DNA from: Isosphaeraceae bacterium
Lineage (GTDB): Bacteria; Planctomycetota; Planctomycetia; Isosphaerales; Isosphaeraceae
Direction of reading: 5' to 3'
NCBI GenBank assembly: GCA_025356435.1
Contig: JANXSY010000226.1
Location: 1 to 44,956 of the forward strand
Length of the DNA stretch: 44,956 nt
Shown here: positions 18,021 to 26,486 of the stretch, in pieces
Layout: every line of letters starts with the position of its first letter
Numbering within the stretch: the stretch's first letter is position 1
The notes under the pieces: generated by a model
Told to the model about the DNA's origin: nothing
Databases searched by the model: none
What the model saw: only the letters and a program-made list of their open reading frames with translations
Made by a program: the position numbers and the translations under genes

Positions 18021-18425
18021 ATGAAATCGTCTGCTTGGTTGCGGGTCGGAGCGATCCTGGGCGGCCTCGCGGTCGCGGCCGGGGCGTTCGGGGCACACAT
18101 GCTGGAGAAGCAGCTCTCGCCGAGGATGTTGCAGGTCTTCGAAACCGGCGTCCGCTACCAGATGTTTCACGCCATCGCGCTGCTGGTCGTGGGGATGCTC
18201 GGGGTCATCGGGGGCGAGTCGCGTGCCCTCAAGACGGCGGGCTGGGCGTTCCTGGTGGGGACACTCCTGTTCTCGGGGAGTCTCTATGCGTTAGCCTTGA
18301 CCGAGATCACCAAGCTCGGGGCCGTCACACCGCTCGGCGGGGTCGGGTTTCTCGCGGGGTGGGTCGCGCTGGCGTTCCATCGCGTCGGGTCGAAATCGGC
18401 CATCGGGCCGGATCGTGGACTATGA
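18021..18425 (+). CDS. DUF423 family membrane protein
   Basis: A 134-aa inner-membrane protein with four hydrophobic segments. The family signature is evident: GAILGGLAVAAGAFGAHMLE at the N-terminus, ETGVRYQMFHAIALL in the second helix, GSLYALALTEI, and GAVTPLGGVGFLAGW at the end. This is the YgdD/TMEM256-like family, with no established biochemical role. The ATG at 18021 directly follows an in-frame TTG. Its TGA overlaps the ATG of the ACT protein (ATGA), so translation of the two is coupled. Confidence 0.92.
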   Translation: MKSSAWLRVGAILGGLAVAAGAFGAHMLEKQLSPRMLQVFETGVRYQMFHAIALLVVGMLGVIGGESRALKTAGWAFLVGTLLFSGSLYALALTEITKLGAVTPLGGVGFLAGWVALAFHRVGSKSAIGPDRGL

Positions 18426-19027
18426 GCATGTCGACTTATATCGTGACCGTGACGGCCATCGACTGCGTGGGCATTGTCCACTCGGTCACGGGGACACTCC
18501 GCGATCACGGCGGGAATATCCTCGAACTGTCGCAGACCGTCATGCGTGACTACTTCACAATCATCCTCGCCGTCGAGTTTCCCGAGCCCAGGAACACCCG
18601 CACTCTGAGCGCGGCGATCATCGCCAACGGTGCGAAATTTGACCTCAATGTCGAGGTGATCGCGGCGGGTACTCCGACGCATGTCGCCGTCGTCGAGAAC
18701 GGCGAGCGATTCATCCTCACCGTGCTCGGTGTCGACCGGCCGGGGAATATCCACGGGATCTCCGAATGTCTCATGCGTAACGGCGTGAACATTGTTGACC
18801 TTCACGCCCGCAGCGACGGCGAGAAGTTCTCGCTCGTCATGGAAGCCTTCCTCCCCCAGGCGCTCTCGCCGGGCGTCGTCCGCCAGGCGCTCGAACAGTT
18901 CGGCCGGGGTCTAGGGCTCGAGTCCTACGTCCAGCACGAAAACATCTTCCTGGCGACGACTGAACCGAGCCCGGTTCGAGTCGGGCCGCCGCCGCCTCGC
19001 CAAGGAGCCGCCGTTGCACCGTACTGA
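18422..19027 (+). CDS. Double ACT-domain regulatory protein (GcvR-like)
   Basis: A 201-aa cytosolic protein with two ACT domains, at about 4-85 (TYIVTVTAIDCVGIVHSVTG) and about 95-175 (RFILTVLGVDRPGNIHGISE), and a Pro-rich tail. ACT domains bind amino acids and act as allosteric sensors; GcvR of E. coli is a relative. It is followed with overlap by a UPF0210/PFL protein, a pairing found in many bacteria, so the two probably work together. The ATG at 18422 overlaps the DUF423 stop by 4 bp; another ATG at 18428 is possible. The ligand is not evident. Confidence 0.88.
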   Translation: MSMSTYIVTVTAIDCVGIVHSVTGTLRDHGGNILELSQTVMRDYFTIILAVEFPEPRNTRTLSAAIIANGAKFDLNVEVIAAGTPTHVAVVENGERFILTVLGVDRPGNIHGISECLMRNGVNIVDLHARSDGEKFSLVMEAFLPQALSPGVVRQALEQFGRGLGLESYVQHENIFLATTEPSPVRVGPPPPRQGAAVAPY

Positions 19028-20387
19028 AGACGTCCTCTCGACGCTGGGCATGGTCCGGCAGCACAAGCTCGACGTCCGCACCGTGACGATGGGGATCGAC
19101 CTCCAGCCCTGCGGATCGCCCGACCTGAAAACGCTCTGCGACGGCATCCGGGCCAGGATCGTCCACTACGCTGGGCGGCTCGCCGAGGTCTGCCGTGAGG
19201 TTGAGGCCCGCTATGGAATCCCGATTGTCAACCGACGGATCGCCGTCAGCCCGATCGCGCATGTCGCCGCCGCGCACACTGCCGAGGGCTACGTGGCCGT
19301 CGCCCGCACGCTCGACGCCGTGGCGGCCGAGATCGAGGTCGACCTCGTCGGTGGCTTCTCCGCGCTCGTCCAGAAAGGCTGGACCCAGGGCGATCGCCGC
19401 CTGATTAGCGTCTTGCCCGAAGTCCTCTCGACGACCAAACGCGTCTGCGCGTCGGTGAACGTCGGAACGACGGCCGCTGGGATCAACATGGACGCGATTC
19501 TCGCGATTGGCCATGTTCTCAAAGACACCGCCGAGCGGACTCGCGACCACGACGGATTCGGATGTGCGAAGCTTGTCATCTTCGCGAATGCCCCGAACGA
19601 CAACCCGTTCATGGCCGGTGCCTTTCACGGGGTCGGCGAGCCCGACTGCGTCATCAACATCGGCGTCAGCGGCCCCGGCGTCGTCAAGGCGGCGGTCGAA
19701 GACCTCGTCCGGCACGACCCGAACGTCACTCTCGGAGATATCGCCGAAGAGATCAAGAGCACGGCCTTCCGCGTGACCCGCGTCGGCGAATTGATCGGCC
19801 GCGAGGTGGCCTCTCGGCTCGGCGTCGCGTTCGGCATCGTCGACCTCTCACTCGCCCCGACCCCGCAAGCCGGCGATAGCGTCGGTGAGATCCTCCAGGC
19901 GATGGGCGTCCTCCGACTCGGCGCGCCGGGATCGACCGCCGCGCTTGCGTTGCTGAACGACGCGGTCAAGAAGGGAGGCAGCTTCGCCTCCTCGTCGGTC
20001 GGCGGCCTCTCTGGGGCTTTCGTCGCCGTGAGCGAAGACTTGGCGCTGGCCGAGGCAGTCGAGCGCGGTGACCTCACGCTCGCGAAGCTCGAAGCGATGA
20101 CGGCCGTCTGCTCAGTCGGACTCGACATGATCGCCGTCCCCGGCGACACCGACGCCGAGACCCTTGCCGCTCTGATCGCTGACGAGGCCGCGATCGGAGT
20201 CATCAACCACAAGACGACCGCCAGCCGCCTTATCCCTGTCCCCGGAAAGGGACCGGGCGAACGTGCCGTGTTCGGCGGCCTCTTCGGCGAGATGGTGATC
20301 CTCCCGATCCACGCTGCCGGCGGCTCGACCGCCTTCGTCCGTCACGGCGGACGCATCCCCGCTCCGTTGTCGAGCTTGCGGAATTAG
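19014..20387 (+). CDS. PFL family protein, UPF0210/DUF711
   Basis: A 457-aa cytosolic protein of the UPF0210 (DUF711) family, structurally related to glycyl-radical-type barrels but of unknown activity. Full length, with family segments TVTMGIDLQPC, INVGTTAAGINMDA-like VNVGTTAAGINMDA, PGDTDAETLAALIADEAAIG and NHKTTASRLIPVPGK. It starts at TTG 19014: AAGGAG ends 7 nt before it, no ATG/GTG in frame fits the N-terminus HRTEDVLSTLGMV, and the start lies 14 bp inside the upstream ACT gene. The overlap means tight co-expression with the ACT sensor. A radical-enzyme role is not proven; the Gly-radical loop of true PFL is not evident. Confidence 0.9.
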   Translation: MHRTEDVLSTLGMVRQHKLDVRTVTMGIDLQPCGSPDLKTLCDGIRARIVHYAGRLAEVCREVEARYGIPIVNRRIAVSPIAHVAAAHTAEGYVAVARTLDAVAAEIEVDLVGGFSALVQKGWTQGDRRLISVLPEVLSTTKRVCASVNVGTTAAGINMDAILAIGHVLKDTAERTRDHDGFGCAKLVIFANAPNDNPFMAGAFHGVGEPDCVINIGVSGPGVVKAAVEDLVRHDPNVTLGDIAEEIKSTAFRVTRVGELIGREVASRLGVAFGIVDLSLAPTPQAGDSVGEILQAMGVLRLGAPGSTAALALLNDAVKKGGSFASSSVGGLSGAFVAVSEDLALAEAVERGDLTLAKLEAMTAVCSVGLDMIAVPGDTDAETLAALIADEAAIGVINHKTTASRLIPVPGKGPGERAVFGGLFGEMVILPIHAAGGSTAFVRHGGRIPAPLSSLRN

Positions 20388-20390
20388 ACG

Positions 20391-20444
20391 CATCTCCCGC
20401 CACGTTCCCGCAGGATGGGCCTTGGCCCGTCCCACGGGAGGATG
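20391..20444. terminator. Nested hairpin between convergent genes
   Basis: Outer arms CATCTCCCG (20391-20399) and CGGGAGGATG (20435-20444) pair with one bulge. Inside, GGATGGGCC (20413-20421) pairs with GGCCCGTCC (20424-20432) with one mismatch. It sits between the convergent UPF0210 and DUF2171 genes and may terminate both. No strong T-run is seen. Confidence 0.5.
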
Positions 20445-20456
20445 TGCGCCGATCCG

Positions 20457-20693
20457 TCAGACCGTCTGCCACATCGCCTTGACTTCGTCTCCCGTCTTCG
20501 ACAGGTGAACTTTCGAGTCGACCGTCGCGACGATCGAGGTCGGGATGAGGTGATGATGACCGTCGGGAGAGTCATTCTTGGTGAGTTTGATATGATCTCC
20601 CAAGACGTGGTCGACCGTGCCGACCTTGCCCCCCTTCGAGCAGACGACTTCCATGTGTTCCTTGATCTGATCCGTCATGGTGTTTGCGCTCAT
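20457..20693 (-). CDS. DUF2171 domain protein
   Basis: A 78-aa cytosolic protein matching the small DUF2171 family (PRC-barrel-like). It shows MTDQIKEHMEVVCSKGGKVG, VDHVLGDHIKLTKND and HHLIPTSIVATVDSKVHL. The start at 20693 has GGAG about 9 nt upstream; longer starts (17-21 residues) add a low-complexity Arg/Ser stretch. Relatives are often stress or storage associated, without known chemistry. It lies 68 bp downstream of the ABC ATPase, same strand. Confidence 0.85.
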   Translation of the reverse strand: MSANTMTDQIKEHMEVVCSKGGKVGTVDHVLGDHIKLTKNDSPDGHHHLIPTSIVATVDSKVHLSKTGDEVKAMWQTV

Positions 20694-20761
20694 CGTTCTC
20701 GACTCCATAGAGGCTTCGGGCGGAGGAGAGAGCCTAGCGTGCAATCGACGCGCCAAGCGGC

Positions 20762-21508
20762 TTACGCGGCCCCGGATTCAGCGAGGAGTCGACGGGTTGC
20801 CGGCTCTCGCGGGGCGTCGAAGATCTGTCCCGGCGCTCCTGATTCGATGACAACTCCGTGGTCGAGTACATGCACCGTCTGGGCCACATTGCGGGCGAAC
20901 CGCATGGCGTGGGTCACGACAACGATCGTCAAGCCGTCTCGTGCGAGGTCGGCGATCACGGCGAGAACCTCGGCGGTCATCCTCGGGTCGAGAGCACTGG
21001 TCGGTTCGTCGAAGAGGATCGCCTGAGGCTCCATCGCGAGAGCACGCGCGATCGCCACGCGCTGCTGCTGACCGCCCGAAAGATGGCGGGGACGGGCATC
21101 GATCCGGTCGGCGAGACCGACCCGGTCAAGGAGCTTAATCGCACGCGCTTCGGCCGCCTCGCGGGGCATCTTGAGGACGTGGATCGGCCCTTCGGTGACA
21201 TTCTGGAGCACGCTCCGATGGGGAAAGAGGTGGTACGCCTGGAAGACCATGCCGACCTGTCGACAGACCCGGCTCGCGGCCGACTGCCGATCGGCGAGTG
21301 ATGCCGACCCGTCGATCTTCACGCCGTCGACGACGACCGAACCGGCCTCGAAGGTTTCGAGCCCGTTCACGCAACGCATGAGCGTGCTCTTGCCCGATCC
21401 CGACGCGCCGATGATCGCTGCGACCTCTCCCTTCGCGACGTTCAGGCTCACTCCCTTGAGAACTTCGAGCGAGCCGTGCCGCTTCACCAAGCCTTGAATC
21501 CGGATCAT
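20762..21508 (-). CDS. Polar amino-acid ABC transporter, ATP-binding subunit
   Basis: A 248-aa ATPase of the GlnQ/HisP class. Walker A GASGSGKST is at 34-42, the Q-loop in VFQAYHLFPH, the signature LSGGQQQ at 143-149, Walker B ILFDEP at 164-169 and the switch His in VVVTHAM. All are intact, so it should be active. It begins 4 bp after the stop of a fused binding-protein/permease gene, so the two form a complete importer: one ATPase and one fused periplasmic plus membrane subunit. Substrate is probably a polar amino acid by family. Confidence 0.93.
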   Translation of the reverse strand: MIRIQGLVKRHGSLEVLKGVSLNVAKGEVAAIIGASGSGKSTLMRCVNGLETFEAGSVVVDGVKIDGSASLADRQSAASRVCRQVGMVFQAYHLFPHRSVLQNVTEGPIHVLKMPREAAEARAIKLLDRVGLADRIDARPRHLSGGQQQRVAIARALAMEPQAILFDEPTSALDPRMTAEVLAVIADLARDGLTIVVVTHAMRFARNVAQTVHVLDHGVVIESGAPGQIFDAPREPATRRLLAESGAA

Positions 21509-21512
21509 CGGG

Positions 21513-23084
21513 TCAGGCCCCTTTCTCGCCTTCAGCGTCGAGTCGTCGTTCGGTCCACCGCGAAAACCACGAGAGGGGCAGGCTCATCGCCAGGTAGAGC
21601 AACGCTGTCGCAAGGCCAAATTCGACCACGCCGCCGACGCTGTTTGACAGGATCGAGTAGCGCTTGGTCAACTCGGTCAGTGTGAGCACCGAACAGACCG
21701 AGGTGTCTTTAAACAGCGCGATGAAGTCGCTTGTCACAGGGGGGATCACGATCCGGACCGCCTGCGGGACGATCACCCGTCGCAGCGCCATCCGCCTTGA
21801 CATCCCCAACGCGAGTGCGGCCTCCATCTGGCCGCCCGGGATCGCCTGGAGCCCCGCGCGATAAATCTCAGCCTCATAGGCTGAATAGTTGATTGCCAGC
21901 CCCGCGACCCCCGCGACCCACGGCGAGAGCAGGATTCCCAGTTCGGGAAGCACGTAAAAGAGCACGAAAAGCTGGAGCATGAGCGGGGTGCCTCGGATCA
22001 TCTCGACGTAAGTCCCGAGCAACCCTCGCAACCACCTCGGCCCGTAGCGCCTTCCGATCGCGATCCCCAGGCCCGCGACGATCGCCAGCGGCATTGATGC
22101 GAATGAGAGGATGAGCGTCGTCACCGCCGAACTGAGCAGGATCGGAAAGAAGTCGCGCAGGAGCCTGAGATCGAACCAGGGTCGGTTGCCCTTTGGCTCG
22201 CTCCGGCCCGCGCCCGCCCAGCCTTCGAGGACGGCCTGCGCCTCATTCCAGACGTGATATTTTTCGAGGACGGACTTCAACTCCCCCGAGCGGATCACGA
22301 GGCCGATCGCCTCGTCGAGGGCGTCGCGGAGCCGCTCCTCGCCCTTGCGGACATACATGACATAATATCCGCAACCCTCGGGAGGGCCGGCGAGCCGTAA
22401 CTCGCGGAACTCGGGCTGGAGGACATAATGACGCGCGGCGGGAAGGTCCTGGAGCGTGGCGTCAATCTGGCCGCTCCGCACCTTCATCATCGCGTTGGTC
22501 GCGCCGTCGAACCGCACGACCCGGACGAGCCTGGGGTCAAACCGTTGGGCATAGGTGTCGGCCGCCGAGTTGCCGAGGACGCCAACCTGCCAGGGACCGC
22601 CGCCTGGCCGAGGCAGGTTGAAGTCGGCGATCGAACGCGCGAGCCCGTCAGGTCGCGTCATAAGCTGGAGTTGATAGACGTAGTAAGGCCGGGTCGGCAG
22701 GAAGTCGCGGACGCGACGCTCGGTCAACTCGTAGCCATTGGCGACGACGTGGACCTCGCCGCGATCGAGCACCGGGAGCAGGTTCTCCCAGAGCCCTTGC
22801 GAGAAGACTGCCTTCACGTTCATCGACCGGCCGATCCGCTCCATCAACTCGACTTCAAACCCGACGAGTTTGGGAGGCGCGGTCCGATTGAGATAGATAT
22901 AAGGAGCGCCTCCTTCCTCGTCGGAACCATAGACGAGTCGACCGGTCTTGCGGACGTCGTCGAGGGCGTCGGCGCAGGCGAAACTTGCCGAGCCGAGCAG
23001 GCTCAGGAGGGAGATGAGCAGTACGAAGGCTTGTCGGCGAGAGAGAGAAGATCGGGAGGACGACGGTTCGGCCTTTTCTTCCAT
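21513..23084 (-). CDS. Fused solute-binding protein and permease of an amino-acid ABC importer
   Basis: A 523-aa fusion. After a Ser-rich basic N-terminus and a signal anchor (about 19-40) comes a family-3 binding domain (about 45-270: VYGSDEEGGAPYIYL, VGFEVELMERIG, GEVHVVANGYELTERR, GYYVMYVRKGEERL). A linker then leads to a HisM/GlnP-type permease (about 300-520) with the ATPase-coupling EAA-like segment EAALALGMSRRMALRRVIVP, and EMIRGTPLMLQLF. The ATG at 23084 has AAGAGG 8 nt upstream. Such fusions are known in several phyla; two chains would form the dimeric pore, each carrying its own receptor. The binding site for the substrate amine (Asp/Arg pair) is not certain. Confidence 0.93.
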   Translation of the reverse strand: MEEKAEPSSSRSSLSRRQAFVLLISLLSLLGSASFACADALDDVRKTGRLVYGSDEEGGAPYIYLNRTAPPKLVGFEVELMERIGRSMNVKAVFSQGLWENLLPVLDRGEVHVVANGYELTERRVRDFLPTRPYYVYQLQLMTRPDGLARSIADFNLPRPGGGPWQVGVLGNSAADTYAQRFDPRLVRVVRFDGATNAMMKVRSGQIDATLQDLPAARHYVLQPEFRELRLAGPPEGCGYYVMYVRKGEERLRDALDEAIGLVIRSGELKSVLEKYHVWNEAQAVLEGWAGAGRSEPKGNRPWFDLRLLRDFFPILLSSAVTTLILSFASMPLAIVAGLGIAIGRRYGPRWLRGLLGTYVEMIRGTPLMLQLFVLFYVLPELGILLSPWVAGVAGLAINYSAYEAEIYRAGLQAIPGGQMEAALALGMSRRMALRRVIVPQAVRIVIPPVTSDFIALFKDTSVCSVLTLTELTKRYSILSNSVGGVVEFGLATALLYLAMSLPLSWFSRWTERRLDAEGEKGA

Positions 23085-23123
23085 CAAGAGACCTCTTTCT
23101 TCTGGGATTCTTACGAAGGCGGG

Positions 23124-23678
23124 TCAGGGCGAATCCAGGAACAGGTCGTCGACCAGCATCGACCATCGCGGAACCGCTGGCTCGGCCTGGGCCCGATCGC
23201 CTCGGCGATAGATATCGGGATCATTTGACTGGTTGGCGCGATAGACCTTCACGACGTCGACGCTCAACAGGTCAACGTCCCAGACGACTGGAGTGCCGGC
23301 CGCAAAGTAGTCGCGACGGTTCTTGGCGATCTTCCGTTCTTGGGCGGGGCCGTAGTCGCCTTCGCTCCGGACCTCGACGGCGAAGATTGGGGCACCCTCG
23401 TAGAACTTCATCCCCGGGTCGGGACCGACATGGTAAGCCACATCTGGACTGAATGACCTTCGATCCGTCAGGTCGACATGAAAGGCTTTGTTGTCGCCGA
23501 CGGCACGCCCTCTCTTCATCTGACGAGCGTAGGCGTGTAGTGAGACAAAGATCTCATCGCCCGCAAAACCAGGGATCGCACCCGTCGGAGACATATAGAC
23601 AATCTTTTCGCCGACGATCTCCGCCTTGCCTTCGACGCGGTAGAGGTCTTCGATTGTCGCCTCAGCCTTGGTCTTCAT
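23124..23678 (-). CDS. Uma2 family (DUF820) putative restriction-like endonuclease
   Basis: A 184-aa cytosolic protein of the PD-(D/E)xK-fold Uma2 family, much expanded in cyanobacteria and planctomycetes. Family landmarks: TIEDLYRVEGKAEIVGEKIV at the N-terminus, the catalytic Asp in SPDVAY (about 78) and the Glu of IFAVEVRSEGDYG (about 101), then KIAKNRRDYFAAGTPVVWDVD. The lysine of the usual motif is shifted, as in much of the family. GGGAGG ends 5 nt before the ATG. It lies 14 bp downstream of the glycosyltransferase gene; a link between them is not implied. The biological role of the family is poorly known. Confidence 0.9.
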   Translation of the reverse strand: MKTKAEATIEDLYRVEGKAEIVGEKIVYMSPTGAIPGFAGDEIFVSLHAYARQMKRGRAVGDNKAFHVDLTDRRSFSPDVAYHVGPDPGMKFYEGAPIFAVEVRSEGDYGPAQERKIAKNRRDYFAAGTPVVWDVDLLSVDVVKVYRANQSNDPDIYRRGDRAQAEPAVPRWSMLVDDLFLDSP

Positions 23679-23692
23679 CAGAGCCTCCCAGG

Positions 23693-24901
23693 CTATCCCG
23701 CTTGGTCGTGACGCGACCGATTCCGCTGGACCCTTCTGACCCGCTTGCGGACCTTCCGCGAGATTCCCGCGTGGTGCAGTCGGGTGAACTTGCCGATCGT
23801 GAAGGTGTTTCCTCGCCAGTGGACGCGGCGGTCGAAGAGGGCGTCGAACCAGATCGGCAGCAGGAACAGGTCTTTGATCGGGCTGAGCAGGAGGTAGCGG
23901 AGCGACGGGGCTGAGCCTCGCAGTCGCTTGGCGTGGACGGCGTCGCGGGCCATCCCGAGGGCGATCAATGCGACCAGGGCGAACCAGCCGAGGTTCGAAC
24001 CCGTCACCAGTGCCCAGACGATACCGACGATTGCCAGATTCGCGGTCGGCTCGATGAGGAACGTGCCGAAGGCGAGGCGTCTACGAATCTTGAACCAGCG
24101 CGAGTGGCGGTTGAGGAACCAGCGACTGCTTCGCTCCTGGTTCACGTTGTCGATCACATGATGGCTCAAGACGACGGAGTAGCCCGCCTTGCGAATCCTG
24201 ACGCCTAGCACCTGATCTTCGGCCAGGAGGTTGCGGACGCCCGCCAGTCCGCCCGCCGCGTCGAGGGCCTGAACAGGCATCAACATCGACTTGCCAACGA
24301 CGCAGGTGATGCCCATGACGTACGCCATCGCCACCCCGCCGGCAATGAAGCCGTTGAGGTGGAGGTTTTCAAGCGCCGCGCCGAAGTGTTCCTCGCCGAC
24401 GCCGGTGAAGACGTTCGAGACGAGTCCGACGCCCGGGTCAGCGAGGTAGCAGGCTGTCTCGCGGAGATAGGACGGGCGGACGCGGACGTTCGAGTCGCTG
24501 ATCAAGATCGCCGCGTGACGACGGTGGGGCCACATCGCCGCGAGGTTTTCGACCTTCGGATTCAAACCAAACGCCGGGGCACCGACGATGAGCCGGGCGT
24601 CGCGATTCGGATAGTCTTTGATCAACCGCTCGACGATCGGAACGGCCGCGTCGTCGCGGTTGGCAACTCCGAACAGGATCTGGAACTCGGGATAATCGAG
24701 GTTGAAGAAGCTGCGGAGGTTGGCCTCAAGCCCATCGTCGAGCCCCTTGAGCGGCTTGAAGATTGTGATGGGAGGCGTGTGGTCGGGCAGGCCCGTACGC
24801 CGACGGGTCACCCATAGGAGGGCGACGAACGAGAAGATCGCTGCGGCGATGGCCCACGCCGCGATCAGCCCGAGGATCAGGTCGCCATTCCAGCCAATCA
24901 T
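23693..24901 (-). CDS. Family 2/21 glycosyltransferase, HpnI / ceramide glucosyltransferase-like
   Basis: A 402-aa membrane-bound inverting glycosyltransferase. Start chosen at 24901, giving a leading helix (about 8-31); the longer frame to 24970 would overlap the next gene. GT21 signature points are FKPLKGLDDGLEANL (48-62), the DSN metal site (136-138), AEDQ (228-231) and RHSRW (265-269) as the R/QxxRW motif. C-terminal helices occur at 290-325 and 350-365. Homologues add glucosamine-type sugars to bacteriohopanetetrol (HpnI) or glucose to ceramide. No hopanoid genes lie in this window, so the acceptor is undecided. Confidence 0.82.
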   Translation of the reverse strand: MIGWNGDLILGLIAAWAIAAAIFSFVALLWVTRRRTGLPDHTPPITIFKPLKGLDDGLEANLRSFFNLDYPEFQILFGVANRDDAAVPIVERLIKDYPNRDARLIVGAPAFGLNPKVENLAAMWPHRRHAAILISDSNVRVRPSYLRETACYLADPGVGLVSNVFTGVGEEHFGAALENLHLNGFIAGGVAMAYVMGITCVVGKSMLMPVQALDAAGGLAGVRNLLAEDQVLGVRIRKAGYSVVLSHHVIDNVNQERSSRWFLNRHSRWFKIRRRLAFGTFLIEPTANLAIVGIVWALVTGSNLGWFALVALIALGMARDAVHAKRLRGSAPSLRYLLLSPIKDLFLLPIWFDALFDRRVHWRGNTFTIGKFTRLHHAGISRKVRKRVRRVQRNRSRHDQAG

Positions 24902-24924
24902 CGCCGTGGCGGCTCCGGGGGAGG

Positions 24925-25407
24925 TCAGTACCCTTGCGGTTTCATCCGTAAAACCAACGGCCCCTGGCAACAGGGACAGTCCTGAGGATAGCGTACACTG
25001 ATCGAACAGACCTCACAATAATACTCGGGCGTTTGCAGCTTACCGCCTTCAACGACTTTGAACGAGCCGACTTGCAGGTACGGTAGGCCTGTATGTTTGC
25101 GGCCGAGGATTTCGGTGTCGCGATCGCGCATCCGGGCGTCGAGGAAGAACGCGCGGCTCGACTCGTCGGAGATCAGGGGAACGATCGCGCCGTCGGTCGT
25201 GACCAGGACCATTTGCCTGGCGATCGGCTCGGGATCGGCTGCGACCCCCTTCGCTTTGAGGGCCTGGGTCAGCTCGACCACCTTTCCGCGCAGCGTGACC
25301 GTTTCGGGGAGTCCCGTGAAGAAGAAGCCGGCGAGCAACGTCAGCAGAATAGGCATGGGGACGGCTCGGATTGAGGACAGGCGTCGCGGAGTTCGCTTCA
25401 TCTTCAT
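24925..25407 (-). CDS. Exported or membrane-anchored protein with C-terminal zinc ribbon
   Basis: A 160-aa protein. The N-terminus is basic (KMKRTPRRLSSIRA), then a hydrophobic segment (about 18-33) acts as a signal or anchor. The mature domain (40-125) has TLRGKVVELTQALKAKG and MVLVTTDGAIVPLISDESSR. It ends with a Cys cluster YYCEVCSI...CPCCQG (about 133-150) that could bind zinc. I do not recognise a characterised family; the mixed beta strands suggest a small structural or redox domain. The start at 25407 lacks a ribosome site; a second ATG at 25401 is possible. The next gene (the GT) starts 23 bp downstream. Confidence 0.6.
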   Translation of the reverse strand: MKMKRTPRRLSSIRAVPMPILLTLLAGFFFTGLPETVTLRGKVVELTQALKAKGVAADPEPIARQMVLVTTDGAIVPLISDESSRAFFLDARMRDRDTEILGRKHTGLPYLQVGSFKVVEGGKLQTPEYYCEVCSISVRYPQDCPCCQGPLVLRMKPQGY

Positions 25408-25497
25408 CGTAACGGACGCTTGGCCTCTGTCCAATTGGATTCGTCCCCGCGACGGTTCTCCGCAGCAAGATTGCAAAGTCGCTCCTCCTGTGGTGTT

Positions 25498-25593
25498 GGG
25501 TGGCCCTGGCTCTCGAACCGGGGGGTCGGGCGGCAGGAGATAGACCGCCCGTGCGGAGATCGCTCACCACTGGTTCAAGAATCGGTGCCACCC
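25498..25593. repeat. Dispersed palindromic element, copy 2
   Basis: 96 bp between divergent genes. The left end begins GGGTGGCCCTGGCTCTCGAA; the right end, read on the other strand, begins GGGTGGCACCGATTCTTGAA. The inner part GTGCGGAGATC (25551-25561) recurs in copy 3. The gap 25408-25724 otherwise holds only the flanking start regions. Confidence 0.75.
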
Positions 25594-25724
25594 GAGATCG
25601 TCCAAGAAATGTCTACCAGGCAGTCCCCCCGCAGTTCTCCGCACCCCGTTAATGACGACCCCGGCCGGCTCCGATAAGATGGAGACGAGACGGCTTTTCG
25701 CACCTTCGGAAGTGAGCGACGCCA

Positions 25725-26486
25725 ATGCCAGCCCGAGCGTTACCGCGAGTCGCGGCGTGTTTGACCATCGTCTTGACTGCCGTCGCGGCGACCTGGGTCT
25801 CCGGCGAGGAGCCCAAGGCCGACCCGACCGCCCCGGCTCGGAACAAGCTGGTCCAGCAGCATCTGGTTGAGCGCGGGATCAAGGATAAGCGGGTGCTCGA
25901 CGCCTTCCGCGCGGTCCCTCGGCACCTGTTCTTGCCCGTCGATAAGCGAGGGCAGGCGTATGACGACGAGTCGATCCAGATCGGCGAGGGCCAGACGTCC
26001 ACCCCGCCGTTCGACATGGCGTTCATGACTGAGGTGCTTGAACTCAAGCCGACCGACAAGGTCTACGAGGTCGGCACGGGCAGCGGTTATCAGGCGTCGA
26101 TCCTCTCGCGGCTGGTGAAAGACGTCTACTCGATCGAGATCCATCGCCCCCTCGGCGAGCGTGCGGCGCAGGTCATCAAGGAGCTAGGCTACACAAACAT
26201 CCACTCGAAGGTTGGTGATGGATACGAGGGATGGCCCGAGGCCGCCCCTTTCGATGCGATTATCGTCACCTGCGCCCCGACCAAAGTCCCCCCGCCGCTC
26301 ATCGAGCAGCTCAAGGAAGGGGGACGGCTCGTGATCCCGATCGGCGGCCGGTTCGACCAGATCGTTCACTTGATGGTCAAGAGAGACGGCAAACTGATCG
26401 ACAGGCAACTGCGTCCGACCCTGTTCGTACCGATGACGGGCCGGGATCAAAAGGAAGCGGCGGAACTACGGAAGGCGAAGCCGTGA
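25725..26486 (+). CDS. pcm: Exported protein-L-isoaspartate O-methyltransferase
   Basis: A 253-aa PIMT that methylates isoaspartyl residues with S-adenosylmethionine and starts their repair. A signal peptide (about 1-27: VAACLTIVLTAVAATWVSG) precedes the catalytic domain. PRHLFLP, IGEGQTSTPP (86-95), YEVGTGSGYQ (114-123, SAM site), DGYEGWPEAAPFDAIIVTCA and GGRLVIPIG are all intact. Cytosolic PIMTs are about 210 aa, so the extra length is the leader. Export is odd, because SAM is not expected outside the cytosol; some bacterial PIMTs do carry leaders. The stop overlaps the GTG of the next gene by 4 bp. Confidence 0.92.
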   Translation: MPARALPRVAACLTIVLTAVAATWVSGEEPKADPTAPARNKLVQQHLVERGIKDKRVLDAFRAVPRHLFLPVDKRGQAYDDESIQIGEGQTSTPPFDMAFMTEVLELKPTDKVYEVGTGSGYQASILSRLVKDVYSIEIHRPLGERAAQVIKELGYTNIHSKVGDGYEGWPEAAPFDAIIVTCAPTKVPPPLIEQLKEGGRLVIPIGGRFDQIVHLMVKRDGKLIDRQLRPTLFVPMTGRDQKEAAELRKAKP

